Assembly (NCBI RefSeq): GCF_000302595.1
Contig: NZ_JH947126.1
Location: 649,223-713,222, forward strand
Direction of reading: 5' to 3'
DNA from: Pedobacter arcticus A12
GTDB taxonomy: Bacteria; Bacteroidota; Bacteroidia; Sphingobacteriales; Sphingobacteriaceae
DNA: 64,000 nt
This document shows positions 27,357 through 36,940 of the stretch, in pieces. Position 1 is the first letter of the stretch. Each line of letters starts with the position of its first letter. The notes beneath the pieces are model-generated. The model made no database searches and was not told the origin of the DNA. It saw only the letters and a program-made list of their open reading frames with translations. Position numbers and translations under genes: made by a program.

Positions 27357-28283
27357 ATGCTTAGAAAACTAAAGTTAACTTACATCCTCTACAATATTTT
27401 CAATAAGAGAAAGCTGACTCATAACCTAAAGCTGTATAAAAAACTAGGTTTAAAGAAGTTTTACTTTTCTCCAATTTCAAGCAAAGACTTTAAGAATCTT
27501 GACAAAAACCTTCTTAACGAATCGGGCGCTGTATGTAACTTAGCGGACACTAAGCTTTTCAAAAATATAGATGAGCGTTCCCAACAAAGTCTGCTTGGCT
27601 TTGAGCAAGAGGGTTATGCAATTTTAAATCAACATTTACCTAAAGACACAATTAACGCTATCAATACCGAAATTGAGAACTTGCTTGCACAAAAGAAAGT
27701 GAGTTTTAATAATGCAAATAAAATTATGTTTGCTATCCACCAATCAAACTTTTTGAAAAGCATAGGAGAAGATGAGAACCTTTTAGCACTGCTATCATCA
27801 ATAATGGGTGAGGAAGTGAAGTTATTTCAAAGCATTAACTTTAAAATGGGGAGTGAGCAGCATACGCATTCAGACAGTATTCACATGACCACTTTTCCCT
27901 TAGGCGGGCTTTTGGGGGTTTGGATTGCTTTGGAAGATATAGAATTGGATAACGGACCGCTACAATATTTTCCCGGAAGTCATAAATTACCTTATTATTT
28001 AAACCAGGATTATAATAACGAAGGCAATGCGTTTCTTCTAGGCAGTAAAACGTATTCGGCTTACGAAGCTATGATTGAGGAAAAGTTGCAGGAATATTCC
28101 CAAAAAAAACAAGTTTTTACTGCCAAGGCCGGCGACGTGTTGATATGGCATGCAAATCTTTTTCATGGCGGAGAACCACATTTGAACAAAGCAAAAACCA
28201 GAAAAAGCATGGTTTTACATTATTTTGCACCCAACAGAATTTGTTACCACGAGATTACACAGCGACCAGCATTGATGGGTTGA
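27357..28283 (+). CDS. Phytanoyl-CoA dioxygenase (PhyH)-family protein
   Basis: 308 residues of the Fe(II)/2-oxoglutarate-dependent PhyH family. Iron ligands: the HxD motif in EQHTHSDSIHM and a distal histidine in IWHANLFHGGEPH; the 2-oxoglutarate-binding arginine is probably in KTRKSMVLHYF. The segment DNGPLQYFPGSHKLPYY is typical of PhyH proteins. Substrates range from lipids to secondary metabolites, and none can be deduced here. It is transcribed alone; no related pathway genes are adjacent. Confidence 0.85.
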   Translation: MLRKLKLTYILYNIFNKRKLTHNLKLYKKLGLKKFYFSPISSKDFKNLDKNLLNESGAVCNLADTKLFKNIDERSQQSLLGFEQEGYAILNQHLPKDTINAINTEIENLLAQKKVSFNNANKIMFAIHQSNFLKSIGEDENLLALLSSIMGEEVKLFQSINFKMGSEQHTHSDSIHMTTFPLGGLLGVWIALEDIELDNGPLQYFPGSHKLPYYLNQDYNNEGNAFLLGSKTYSAYEAMIEEKLQEYSQKKQVFTAKAGDVLIWHANLFHGGEPHLNKAKTRKSMVLHYFAPNRICYHEITQRPALMG

Positions 28284-28418
28284 GATAACGTTATTAATTT
28301 TCTTTACTAAAAGCTGTAAACAGAATTTGTTCCTTATCGGAACCCATAATTTTTCACAAGTGCTGGTCGAAGTATAAGCCCTACGCTCTCCTTCGACTTG
28401 GCTAAGAGTGACTGCCAT

Positions 28419-29696
28419 TTAAACCTCAATAGATTGATTTGCGCTTCCCAATGTTCTAGAGAAATCCAAACCACTCGGCGATTGAAAAATATCTAGCTGA
28501 AAATAATGTGCTGCAGCAAAAAGATGATCAAAAATATTTGATTGTACTTCCTCGTATTCGGCCCATTTTACAGATTTTGTAAAGCAATAAATCTCGATAG
28601 GCAAACCTAAATGTGTGGCTTCTAGTTGACGAACAAGCAAGGTCATATTTTGGTTTATTCCTTGATGACTTTTTAGATAAGACTCCACATAAATTCTAAA
28701 AACACCAATATTTGTCATCCGTCTTCCGTTGATTAGGGTAGTGGTATCAAAAGTATTGGTTACATTGTAATTTTCAATTTCCGATTGTCGGTTACTTATG
28801 AAATCACTGATGAGGTGAAATTTTTTAAATGCTTCTCGCATCTCTTCATCTACGAAACGGATACTGGAAGTGTTGATGTTAATGGTCCGTTTTATTCTAC
28901 GGCCTCCACTTTGTTGCATCCCTCTCCAGTTTTTAAAACTATCTGTAATAAAATAATAGGTAGGTACCGTGGTAATGGTTTTATCCCAGTTTATAATTTT
29001 TACGGTGTTTAGGTTGATGGCTATTACGTCGCCATCCGCATTGTATTTAGGCATTTCTACCCAATCTCCTACCCTAATCATATCATTGGTAGAAATTTGG
29101 ATACTGGCTACCAAACCCAGAATGGTATCTTTAAAAACCAATAATAAAACCGCCGTCATCGCCCCAAAGGCACCCAAAAAGTAAAAAGGTGATTTACCTA
29201 AAAGAATAGATAATCCTAAAATAAACAAAGTAACATACAGGATTAATCGGCCAAGCTGGAAATAACTAGCAATCGGCTTATCCATAAAAAATTCAGCGTC
29301 CGAAAGGTATTCCTCTGATCCTTTCATAAATACAACGATGATCCGGAGGATTACGAAAAGAAAATAAACTTCAACAAGCTTCTCTAAAATTGGTTGCAAA
29401 CGAGGAAAATCCTCAAATATGGTGGGTATTGTAACGCTCAATATCATTACAGATACTAATGAAGCCAATGCTGGAAAAAGCTTATGTTTAATCAACAGAT
29501 CATCCCAACGGGTGGGTGTTTTTCTGATAAACCGCCCTACTACGTTTAACAATACTTGGCGGGTAACTTCTCTAAGGAAATAAACAAGCAAGAACGTAAG
29601 GACGAGTAAAATCAGCATGGATACATAGGGTACCGCTATTTTTAACACATCGTAGTTGGATAATAATTTTTCTATCCAGTTTTTCAAATCAATCAT
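28419..29696 (-). CDS. Small-conductance mechanosensitive channel, MscS family
   Basis: 425 residues. Several N-terminal transmembrane helices precede the MscS core (about residues 145-300): pore helix YFLGAFGAMTAVLLLVFKDTILGLVASIQI, then the beta domain IRVGDWVEMPKYNADGDVIAINLNTVKI. The extended N-terminus and soluble C-terminus resemble the YbdG/MscM branch, which gives milder channels than MscS. The ATG at 29696 is preferred to a GTG two codons upstream. Confidence 0.92.
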   Translation of the reverse strand: MIDLKNWIEKLLSNYDVLKIAVPYVSMLILLVLTFLLVYFLREVTRQVLLNVVGRFIRKTPTRWDDLLIKHKLFPALASLVSVMILSVTIPTIFEDFPRLQPILEKLVEVYFLFVILRIIVVFMKGSEEYLSDAEFFMDKPIASYFQLGRLILYVTLFILGLSILLGKSPFYFLGAFGAMTAVLLLVFKDTILGLVASIQISTNDMIRVGDWVEMPKYNADGDVIAINLNTVKIINWDKTITTVPTYYFITDSFKNWRGMQQSGGRRIKRTININTSSIRFVDEEMREAFKKFHLISDFISNRQSEIENYNVTNTFDTTTLINGRRMTNIGVFRIYVESYLKSHQGINQNMTLLVRQLEATHLGLPIEIYCFTKSVKWAEYEEVQSNIFDHLFAAAHYFQLDIFQSPSGLDFSRTLGSANQSIEV

Positions 29697-30133
29697 ATTC
29701 ACTAATCGCTAACAAGTGGCGAATTTACGGATTAATAAACGGGGATAAAAACTTGAAGCTAGTAGCGGAGTAAAAAGCGAGTGCTCTTATGCTTCACATA
29801 AAAGCACTTTCCAAATATGATTTTTTGCTTTTATTCAAAACACGTAGTTGATAACAATTTGAAAGCCTTATCCTATTACCCCTCTTTTCAAAAAACACAT
29901 TAAGCAAGTGCTAAATAATTCATGAATAGACCAAAGGCACAAAACATTTTGAACAGACAAATAATACTAATCTGTTTTATCAAACAAGCCCATTCAAAAA
30001 ACTCGTAAAAAAGCGTCAATTATAAAAAAATCGTAATTTAGAAAAACTAGTGTAGCTACTATTGAAAATAAAACCACGCCATAAACTCAAAATAGAGCTT
30101 TTGGCAAGAACGCACCTTTTACAATAAAAACGA
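29697..30133. other. Intergenic region with one hairpin
   Basis: No gene seen. An imperfect hairpin at 29780-29808 (AGTGCTCTTATG against CATAAAAGCACT) has no T run. The rest is AT-rich and holds the divergent promoters of the flanking genes, which I could not place. Confidence 0.5.
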
Positions 30134-30673
30134 TTGAAACCAAAACTCATCATCCTCTCCGATTTATGGGGGAAAGCAAATTTTGAATGGACTGCTTATT
30201 ATATCACTATTCTGAAAAAGCACTTTGAAATAAGCTACTACGATTCTTGTGAATTAGGCGATATTGACACTTTAAACTACACCGAGGATAATTTGCACCA
30301 GCAATTCAACAACGGTGGAATAGACAAAGCAGTTGAAAACCTATATAAACTGGAGCCAGAGCTATCCATCGTGTTAGGGTTTAGCGTTGGTGGTTACATC
30401 GCCTGGAAGGCGTTGTTAAACCATAAAATGACGAATCATATATTTGCTGTTTCTTCTACACGTTTAAGAAAAGAAACAACGAAACCAAACGGAAAAATCA
30501 ATCTATTTTTCGGAGAAAACGATATTTATAAACCTAATAACGAATGGTTTAAAACACTGGCCTTAAAAAAACAATTGATTAAAAACGAAGGTCACAATTT
30601 TTACAGAAACCCTGTCTGGGCCGAAAAATTATGCCAAGAAATCATTCAAAAAACTACAACACAAAGCTCTTGA
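30134..30673 (+). CDS. Small alpha/beta-hydrolase
   Basis: 179 residues. The nucleophile elbow GFSVGG (about residues 81-86), an acidic residue in LFFGENDIYKPN and a histidine in NEGHNFYRNP form a plausible catalytic triad. The protein is shorter than typical hydrolases, lacking most of the cap. The substrate is unknown. The start codon is TTG at 30134 because no ATG lies upstream in frame and MKPKLIILSDLWG is a reasonable first strand. It is followed by a membrane protein gene on the same strand. Confidence 0.75.
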   Translation: MKPKLIILSDLWGKANFEWTAYYITILKKHFEISYYDSCELGDIDTLNYTEDNLHQQFNNGGIDKAVENLYKLEPELSIVLGFSVGGYIAWKALLNHKMTNHIFAVSSTRLRKETTKPNGKINLFFGENDIYKPNNEWFKTLALKKQLIKNEGHNFYRNPVWAEKLCQEIIQKTTTQSS

Positions 30674-30743
30674 TTTTCGATACCTTTACTTCCGAAGTAG
30701 CACCTATTAAAGTTAAAAACAATGGTGATTTAATTGCTCAAAA

Positions 30744-31469
30744 ATGTTTAGGCATCAAGGTAAACACCGAACTTTAAAACATAACCTACAAATTGCAGCG
30801 GTTCTATCTTTCGTTGCGGGAATAGTGAATGTCGTTGGATTTTTAGCAATAACACAGCTCACCACTAACGTAACCGGACATTTTGCACTTTTTATTTATG
30901 ACGTTGCCCATTTTGAATTTTGGAAAGGAACCGTTTATTTTCTTTACATATTCTCGTTTTTGGCAGGCTCATTTTCATCCAGTATCCTAATTGAAACATT
31001 TAAAGAAAATCAAAAACTCAACGTTTTTGTTTTACCAACCCTAATCGAATGTATCATATTAATTTCAGTTGCAGTTCTTGGCAGTTTTGTTCAATTGAAA
31101 TATCCAAACTTAATTGCCTGTTTATTACTTTTTGCAATGGGTCTACAGAACGCTTATGTTACTAAAATTTCGAATGCTACGGTAAGAACCACACACCTTA
31201 CTGGACTTTTCACCGATTTGGGAATCGACCTCTCCCATCTGTTTTTCTACAACACTGCGCTCCAAAGAAGCAAATTAAAGTCGGCCATTAAACTTCGTCT
31301 TTACATTATCTCATTCTTCTTTGGTGGTGGTTTAATAGGTGGTTTTCTGTACTCAAAACTAAATATGGAACTAAATACGCTAATTTTTGCGGCCGCAGTT
31401 CTGTTGATCAGTCTGTTTTATGATGAATTTAGGTTTTATATCATCCAAGCTAAAAGGAAACATCGCTAA
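30744..31469 (+). CDS. DUF1275 (YoaK-family) membrane protein
   Basis: 241 residues with about six transmembrane helices. The first helix AAVLSFVAGIVNVVGFLAI and the following TTNVTGHFALFIYDVA, then FAMGLQNAYVTKISNATVRTTHLTGLFTDLGIDLSHL, are the DUF1275 signature. Function is unknown. It lies 70 bases after the hydrolase gene and may share its transcript. Confidence 0.85.
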   Translation: MFRHQGKHRTLKHNLQIAAVLSFVAGIVNVVGFLAITQLTTNVTGHFALFIYDVAHFEFWKGTVYFLYIFSFLAGSFSSSILIETFKENQKLNVFVLPTLIECIILISVAVLGSFVQLKYPNLIACLLLFAMGLQNAYVTKISNATVRTTHLTGLFTDLGIDLSHLFFYNTALQRSKLKSAIKLRLYIISFFFGGGLIGGFLYSKLNMELNTLIFAAAVLLISLFYDEFRFYIIQAKRKHR

Positions 31470-31518
31470 CAAAATCTCAGTCATTAAAACATTTAAATAA
31501 ACAAGTGGTTTATCCATT

Positions 31519-31890
31519 ATGGAAGATAGAGATTTAAACATCCAGCAAATAAGACCTCAGATTGATTTCGGAGAAATTCATCAACCTTTAGATCGGTTTC
31601 AGGAAGTGCTTAGACAAGTATTAAAATTCCAGAACGATATTTTAGTTCAGCTTTCTATCCACTTCTTAGAAAAGAAATACAAAAGTTTCGCTACACGTGA
31701 TGAAACCATTAAAAAAGACCTTTTTTATCAAAGTTTAAAAAAAGATATACCTTTTAAAAAGGAACTCATTGGCGTTTTAAACGGATTGTTCACAAAACCA
31801 GAAATGGATTTTTACCTCGCAAACCGACAAGAAATCAATAAACGTTTGGTAGAGTTTATTTATAAGCGATTGGTTGCGCAAATTCTTTAG
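31519..31890 (+). CDS. Conserved-looking soluble hypothetical protein
   Basis: 123 residues, not recognised. It has no signal peptide or membrane helix, is helix-rich and charged (DRFQEVLRQVLKFQNDILVQ; RQEINKRLVEFIYKRLVAQ). It starts 49 bases after the DUF1275 gene on the same strand. The composition and ATG start look like a real gene; no family assignment is offered. Confidence 0.6.
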   Translation: MEDRDLNIQQIRPQIDFGEIHQPLDRFQEVLRQVLKFQNDILVQLSIHFLEKKYKSFATRDETIKKDLFYQSLKKDIPFKKELIGVLNGLFTKPEMDFYLANRQEINKRLVEFIYKRLVAQIL

Positions 31891-32022
31891 CTATTTTGAC
31901 TACTATCAACCTAGTTCTCTAAGTTTCGTGACGCGCAACCGGAGAACCATTCAAAGTACAATGTTATACTCTACGCTGAACAACCGTCAATCCCTCAAAA
32001 AAAACCTACTAACTAGCTGATA

Positions 32023-34446
32023 TTAAAACGTAAATTGCAAAGTCCCATAAATTGCTCTTCCTTCTGAAGAGATTATACCTGGACCTGGAAATCCAATCGC
32101 TCTTCTTGTAAAGTACTTCTCATCTGTAAAATTATTTATAGACATGGAAAGTTTCCACTTCTTAAACTTATAACTCGTAGTAAAATCAAAAGCATGATAA
32201 GCTGGGATTAATCCCACGCTCCCATCGCTAGATGAAAATGCATTTGTGGCATCAGAAAACTGTGCATCTGTATACGAATACTGGATGGTACCACTCAGCG
32301 CTCCGAATAAATAGTCGATACCGAAACGATCAATCCAAGGTGCTGCATATTCTACTTGCTTACCTTCAAACTGCTTTCTATCGGCCGGGATGTTGATATA
32401 ACTCGCGTTTGTATACGCCACTGATCCATAAATAGAAACTTTATCTTCGGTGTATTTTAAACTGGGGATAAGATGTAACAAATTAATTTCTGCGTAAAGC
32501 TCTGTTCCAAAGCTTCGGGAATCACTAATATTTGTTTTGTACTGATAAATCTCGCCACCGCCATCGCTCTGTAAGAGTGTCCCAACCCTATTTTTGTAGA
32601 GCATATAAAATCCGCTTACATCGAAATTCACAAGGTTACCAAACCGTCCGCGATAGCCTAAGTCTACGTTATACCCTTTTACATCTTTTAGGTTAGGATC
32701 TATCCGAGTGGCAGGCTGTATAATTACGATATCACTAAAATTCACAGGGCTAAAATTCTGTGAAAAATTGGCATACGCGTTTGTTTTGTTTGTTATCTGA
32801 TAGGCCAGGCCCAAACCAAATAACGGGAATGATCGATTTACGCTTTCATTACCGAATACTTGTTGTGTTATCGAGGTGTCTGGCCTTGTATAACCTTTAG
32901 CATTGGTTTCTAAAAATTCGAAACGCACACCGGGAGTTACAGAAAATTTATCCGTTACCTGAAAAATATTCTCGGCAAAGGCGGCTAAATTATATGATGG
33001 AAAACGATAATCTATCTGCAATTCATCACCGTTTCTGGTGGTAAAATCAGCATTAGAACCTGTGTAGTTATAACCTTGGATACGGTGTGTGTTTCCGTGG
33101 TAAAAACGCAGGCCACCAACCAAAGAAGATTTTAAATTTTCAACCAATTGATAATGGTGGATATATCGCGATTCTACAAAATAGTTTCGGTATTCGTCGT
33201 TCATTACAATACGAGGTTGCGAAGCATCATCTGGAAAGATAATTGGATTTAAATTACCCACATTTTTACGTGTTGCAATTAACGCATAGGTTTTAACACT
33301 TAAAAAATTGTTGCTGTCTATGGTATAATCTAAACTCAACGCTGGGATATTCCAGTTTGCAGCAAACCAGTTTCTACTACGCGTAGATTGCCTTGCATCT
33401 TGCTTAAATTGAATATCTGTTAACCCTCCAGGCTGTTTCATCTGATAATCCATAAAAGTATAATCAAAACCTAAAGTCAGTTTTTTAGAGAGTGCGTATT
33501 GAAGCGAAGCGTAACCGTTATGAATATCAAAACCTGTATTTTTTCGCCAACCGTCACTGCGTTTATAATTATAAAAACCGTAATAATTCAGATTTTTCTG
33601 CTGCCCGCCGATGCTATTGAAAGAGTTAAAAAAACCGTAACTACCTGCCGTTTGCTTAGTCACCAGCTCAAAAGGTTTGCTTGTTGAACCTTTTTTCATG
33701 TTAAAGTTTAGCAAACCGCCAAACTGGGTCCCAAACTGTAAGCCTGCTGCCCCTCTAATAATTTCAATGCTTTCCACGCCATCTGTTGGCGGTGTATAAT
33801 AGTTTTCGGGATAACCAATGGGGTCTGCACTAATATCATATCCGTTTTGGCGGGAGTTGAACGCTGTAGTTCTGTTTGGATTTAATCCTCTGGTACCAAT
33901 ACTCAACTGAACCCCTGCATCATCATTTTCGATGATATTTACACCTGCTATTTTGGCGTAAATTTGCCTAGTGCTGTTAATTGCTGTATTGGCTGGTTTT
34001 GAACTGAGTAAAATGAGTTCGTTTTTTTTTCCTTCGTATATGGTAGTACCTTTTGTTTTTGTTTGTGAAGTAACACTAAAAGGATCTTTTACACCTTTGA
34101 CGGTTACACCATCTAACTGGTATATAGATTCTTGCAATAAAAAAGTCCGACTACCTTCATTTGCAACAATATCCCAACTAAACGCTTGCGTTTTATAACC
34201 ATCTGCAGAAATAATTCCTTTATATTTCCCTCTCTCAATACCTAAACTAAAAACGCCGTTGATATCACTGGTGTAGTTTCTATCGCCATTAAGGTATAAT
34301 CTCGCAAAAGGAATGGCTTGCTTACTTATAGAATCTTTGGCAAAGATGCTTACTGGTATTTGTTGTGCAATTGCATCTAACGCTAAAAAAAAGCTAAAAA
34401 GAAGTACAGCAAAACTTTTATAAATCAATCTATTTTTGGAATTCAT
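32023..34446 (-). CDS. TonB-dependent outer-membrane receptor, FecA-like
   Basis: 807 residues: signal peptide (cleavage near AIAQQ), a carboxypeptidase-regulatory-like domain (about residues 30-110), a plug domain (IYAKIAGVNIIENDDAGVQL; GVESIEIIRGAAGLQFG) and a 22-strand barrel ending in the aromatic YGTLQFTF. It imports a metal chelate across the outer membrane using TonB energy. Similarity of the plug (NPNRTTAFNSRQNGYDI) is to ferric-citrate-type receptors. It is the last gene of the imelysin locus, and its start overlaps the HTTM gene by 17 bases, so the two are translationally coupled. Confidence 0.9.
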   Translation of the reverse strand: MNSKNRLIYKSFAVLLFSFFLALDAIAQQIPVSIFAKDSISKQAIPFARLYLNGDRNYTSDINGVFSLGIERGKYKGIISADGYKTQAFSWDIVANEGSRTFLLQESIYQLDGVTVKGVKDPFSVTSQTKTKGTTIYEGKKNELILLSSKPANTAINSTRQIYAKIAGVNIIENDDAGVQLSIGTRGLNPNRTTAFNSRQNGYDISADPIGYPENYYTPPTDGVESIEIIRGAAGLQFGTQFGGLLNFNMKKGSTSKPFELVTKQTAGSYGFFNSFNSIGGQQKNLNYYGFYNYKRSDGWRKNTGFDIHNGYASLQYALSKKLTLGFDYTFMDYQMKQPGGLTDIQFKQDARQSTRSRNWFAANWNIPALSLDYTIDSNNFLSVKTYALIATRKNVGNLNPIIFPDDASQPRIVMNDEYRNYFVESRYIHHYQLVENLKSSLVGGLRFYHGNTHRIQGYNYTGSNADFTTRNGDELQIDYRFPSYNLAAFAENIFQVTDKFSVTPGVRFEFLETNAKGYTRPDTSITQQVFGNESVNRSFPLFGLGLAYQITNKTNAYANFSQNFSPVNFSDIVIIQPATRIDPNLKDVKGYNVDLGYRGRFGNLVNFDVSGFYMLYKNRVGTLLQSDGGGEIYQYKTNISDSRSFGTELYAEINLLHLIPSLKYTEDKVSIYGSVAYTNASYINIPADRKQFEGKQVEYAAPWIDRFGIDYLFGALSGTIQYSYTDAQFSDATNAFSSSDGSVGLIPAYHAFDFTTSYKFKKWKLSMSINNFTDEKYFTRRAIGFPGPGIISSEGRAIYGTLQFTF

Positions 34447-35818
34447 GATCTGTTGATTCTGGCATTATCCAATATTTGGGTGCAAAGCTATCTTTTTGAT
34501 TTGCTAAATCTATATCTGGATCAATAAAAGTTTGACCGGCTTTAGCATTTAATGATGCGTAAGCATCTGCATACACTGCTACAGAATGCTTCAGTTGATC
34601 TTGATACTTTGCTGCCAAAAAGTGCGCATACTGTAAAATCATATCTGGCTGTGTACTCATCATCCGTTCTTGCAAAGGCGTTAGATATTTTTTTGGGTAT
34701 TCAATAAATCGCTCGCCCGTTTCCTTATCCTCCACATAAAAATAGATAACTGCATCTTTTTCCATCAGCATTACATTCCAAGCGTAACGGTAACCCTGTT
34801 CTGTCCACATTACGTTTCCTTTATACATCAAATAACGTAAAGGCATTAAAAATTGCCATAAAAAGTAGACAATAAATAAGCCACTGAATACTTCTTTATG
34901 CCCAGTAAATGTGTAAACCGCTTTTTCTGGATTGTGTTTTGGCTGTAGCCAGAAGAAATATTTTTCTAAAAACCGTCTGTGAAAAGCCGAAGAAAAAAAC
35001 ACCAAAGCTACGCCAATCATCACGATCGGAAAAACACCGATATAAAACAACCAAAAAGTCACTAAATGAAAAAACACAATTAAAGCGTATTCAAATGGTC
35101 GGGTTTTTTTATTGAGCAATAGAAACGGGGCGCTGATATCAAAAAACATTCCTCCCCAACTAAAAACATACGCGGTAAAAGGCATCGACAAAAATTTGCC
35201 TACCCAAGGGATATTTTGGCAAGTTAACAACCATGTTTTTAAAGGTTGTGCCATAATTAACCAATCGTACTTAATTTTAGAAACACCAGCAAAAAAATAA
35301 ACTAAACCTATTTGCAGTCGTAATATAGATAATGTCCAACGAGGAACGGTTGCCGGCTGTTGCCATTTTTTAGCATCTAAACTAAAGCTTACGTTCATGG
35401 GCAAAAAAATCATGGCGAAAGCCAATAGCGTAATTAGATAGTAATGGTTCAAGTAGTTGCTTAAATCCAGCAATTCGGTGTAAGAGAAAAGAAAGAAAAA
35501 TACGACGATTGCAAAACGATAATATTTACCAACAATAATAAATACCAAACTGATGACCATCAATACCCAAGGTAAATACATCCAATTGCCAGGCAATGCT
35601 TGCACCCAATGAAACCCAAAATATTTAAAAAAGAATTTAGGCTGAATGTAAAACAGATCGACCCAACCTTTTGATAAAAAGCGGACCTGACTAAAAAGCA
35701 TGATACAACCAAACAGTATCCTAAAAAATGCCAACGATGCGGCGTCAATAGGTTCGCTCAGTTTATTTTTTAAAGCTGAAAAGTAATAACCCGAGGTTTT
35801 AACCGATGCTTTTTCCAC
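34430..35818 (-). CDS. HTTM / vitamin K-dependent gamma-carboxylase-like membrane protein
   Basis: 462 residues with at least six transmembrane helices up to about residue 330 and a soluble C-terminus. Segments match gamma-glutamyl carboxylase: NHYYLITLLAF (H125, aligned with the essential histidine of GGCX), YFFAGVSKIKYDW (K181, aligned with the catalytic lysine) and FFHLVTFWLFYIGVFP (about residues 249-264). The family oxidizes a quinol to drive carboxylation or epoxidation; bacterial roles are poorly known. The start codon is GTG. It sits nine bases after an imelysin gene, inside a metal-uptake-like locus. Confidence 0.85.
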   Translation of the reverse strand: MEKASVKTSGYYFSALKNKLSEPIDAASLAFFRILFGCIMLFSQVRFLSKGWVDLFYIQPKFFFKYFGFHWVQALPGNWMYLPWVLMVISLVFIIVGKYYRFAIVVFFFLFSYTELLDLSNYLNHYYLITLLAFAMIFLPMNVSFSLDAKKWQQPATVPRWTLSILRLQIGLVYFFAGVSKIKYDWLIMAQPLKTWLLTCQNIPWVGKFLSMPFTAYVFSWGGMFFDISAPFLLLNKKTRPFEYALIVFFHLVTFWLFYIGVFPIVMIGVALVFFSSAFHRRFLEKYFFWLQPKHNPEKAVYTFTGHKEVFSGLFIVYFLWQFLMPLRYLMYKGNVMWTEQGYRYAWNVMLMEKDAVIYFYVEDKETGERFIEYPKKYLTPLQERMMSTQPDMILQYAHFLAAKYQDQLKHSVAVYADAYASLNAKAGQTFIDPDIDLANQKDSFAPKYWIMPESTDHEFQK

Positions 35819-35826
35819 CTTAAATT

Positions 35827-36933
35827 TTAGTCGCCATCTGTATCAGAAAAAGTGATGGTGACCCCTAAATTGTTTGCAACATCTACTTTTAAATAAGCAA
35901 TTAAGGTTTTTAAGGAGTTGAAAACATCTTGTACTTGTTGTTTATTATTATTTACGGCGCTAGCATACGGAGAATTGACGGCATCTATTTTGGCAATCAC
36001 CTCGTCAAACTGAGCACCCACTACCACAGAAAGATTTTTACCATCTTTCTGTGCTTTTACATAGTCCAGTAAGTCATCTATCCCCTGCCCCGAACCGCCA
36101 TTGAAAACGCTTTTCATTACTAAAACATTTGCTCGCATAACTTCCAAAGACTGCTCTGCAAGTGTATATTCAATAATGTCTGGGTGCGATTTATTGTCGT
36201 TCACCTTCACTCCAATACCAATTGGGTTGGCCACTTTCATGTTTTTTATTTCATCTAAATAAAGTGCAATGCCATTTACTGTTTGGCTTAAAGAACTACT
36301 TACATCATTCCCCTTAGCATTGATAAATGAAGTAAAATAACCCTTTGTCCAAGCGTTATTTAGGTTAGTTGCTTGCGCCACTAATTCAGTAGATACACTA
36401 TTTAAAAAAGCCTTTCTAGCAACAGCGTCTGTTGCGGTGGTATATTTAACTAGCACCTCAGCATCTCCATTTTTATCGAATAAAAGATATTCCAATCCTT
36501 TTAAACCTTTAGTATCGGCCCCAACACCCGTAGCACCTATTTGATTGGCAACTGCTGTCTCCATTTTTACGGGCTTTGCAGGCCAAGTATCAATATTGGC
36601 TGCGATTAGCTCAGTTTGCATGGGTCCAAAATTGAAAGGTGCTACTTTAGCCCAGTTTTGTGATAAGATCTTAAAATAATCTTGTGCTGCTTTTAAAGTT
36701 GCAAACGTTGGATTGCCCGTAAAGTTTTCAACGATTACCAAGTTTTCTTTGGTGTTTCCTTGGAATGAAGTTATATCGGAAAGCAAAATCTGATTCGCTA
36801 TATTTTCTAACATTACCGCCTGATCATAAGTACCAAACAGGTTTTCGTTATTATTCTTTGGACTTTTAGAGCAGGCCACCAAAATCAACATCATCCAAAA
36901 TATGGCAACAAACTTACTTTTCACTTTTATCAT
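35827..36933 (-). CDS. Imelysin-family lipoprotein with variant active motif
   Basis: 368 residues starting at the ATG at 36933, with a lipobox LVAC at about residue 21. The imelysin fold (peptidase M75 family) is supported by the DTKGLKGLEYLLFDK segment, the position of the family GxHxxE motif. Here it reads GLKGLE (residues 143-148), with lysine in place of histidine. Imelysins bind metal or heme in the periplasm or at the outer surface. It starts seven bases after the di-heme gene stop codon. Confidence 0.82.
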   Translation of the reverse strand: MIKVKSKFVAIFWMMLILVACSKSPKNNNENLFGTYDQAVMLENIANQILLSDITSFQGNTKENLVIVENFTGNPTFATLKAAQDYFKILSQNWAKVAPFNFGPMQTELIAANIDTWPAKPVKMETAVANQIGATGVGADTKGLKGLEYLLFDKNGDAEVLVKYTTATDAVARKAFLNSVSTELVAQATNLNNAWTKGYFTSFINAKGNDVSSSLSQTVNGIALYLDEIKNMKVANPIGIGVKVNDNKSHPDIIEYTLAEQSLEVMRANVLVMKSVFNGGSGQGIDDLLDYVKAQKDGKNLSVVVGAQFDEVIAKIDAVNSPYASAVNNNKQQVQDVFNSLKTLIAYLKVDVANNLGVTITFSDTDGD

Positions 36934-36940
36934 TCTACTT

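Noticed and set aside
29780-29808. Hairpin considered as a terminator
   Set aside because: The stem is imperfect and has no T run on either strand.
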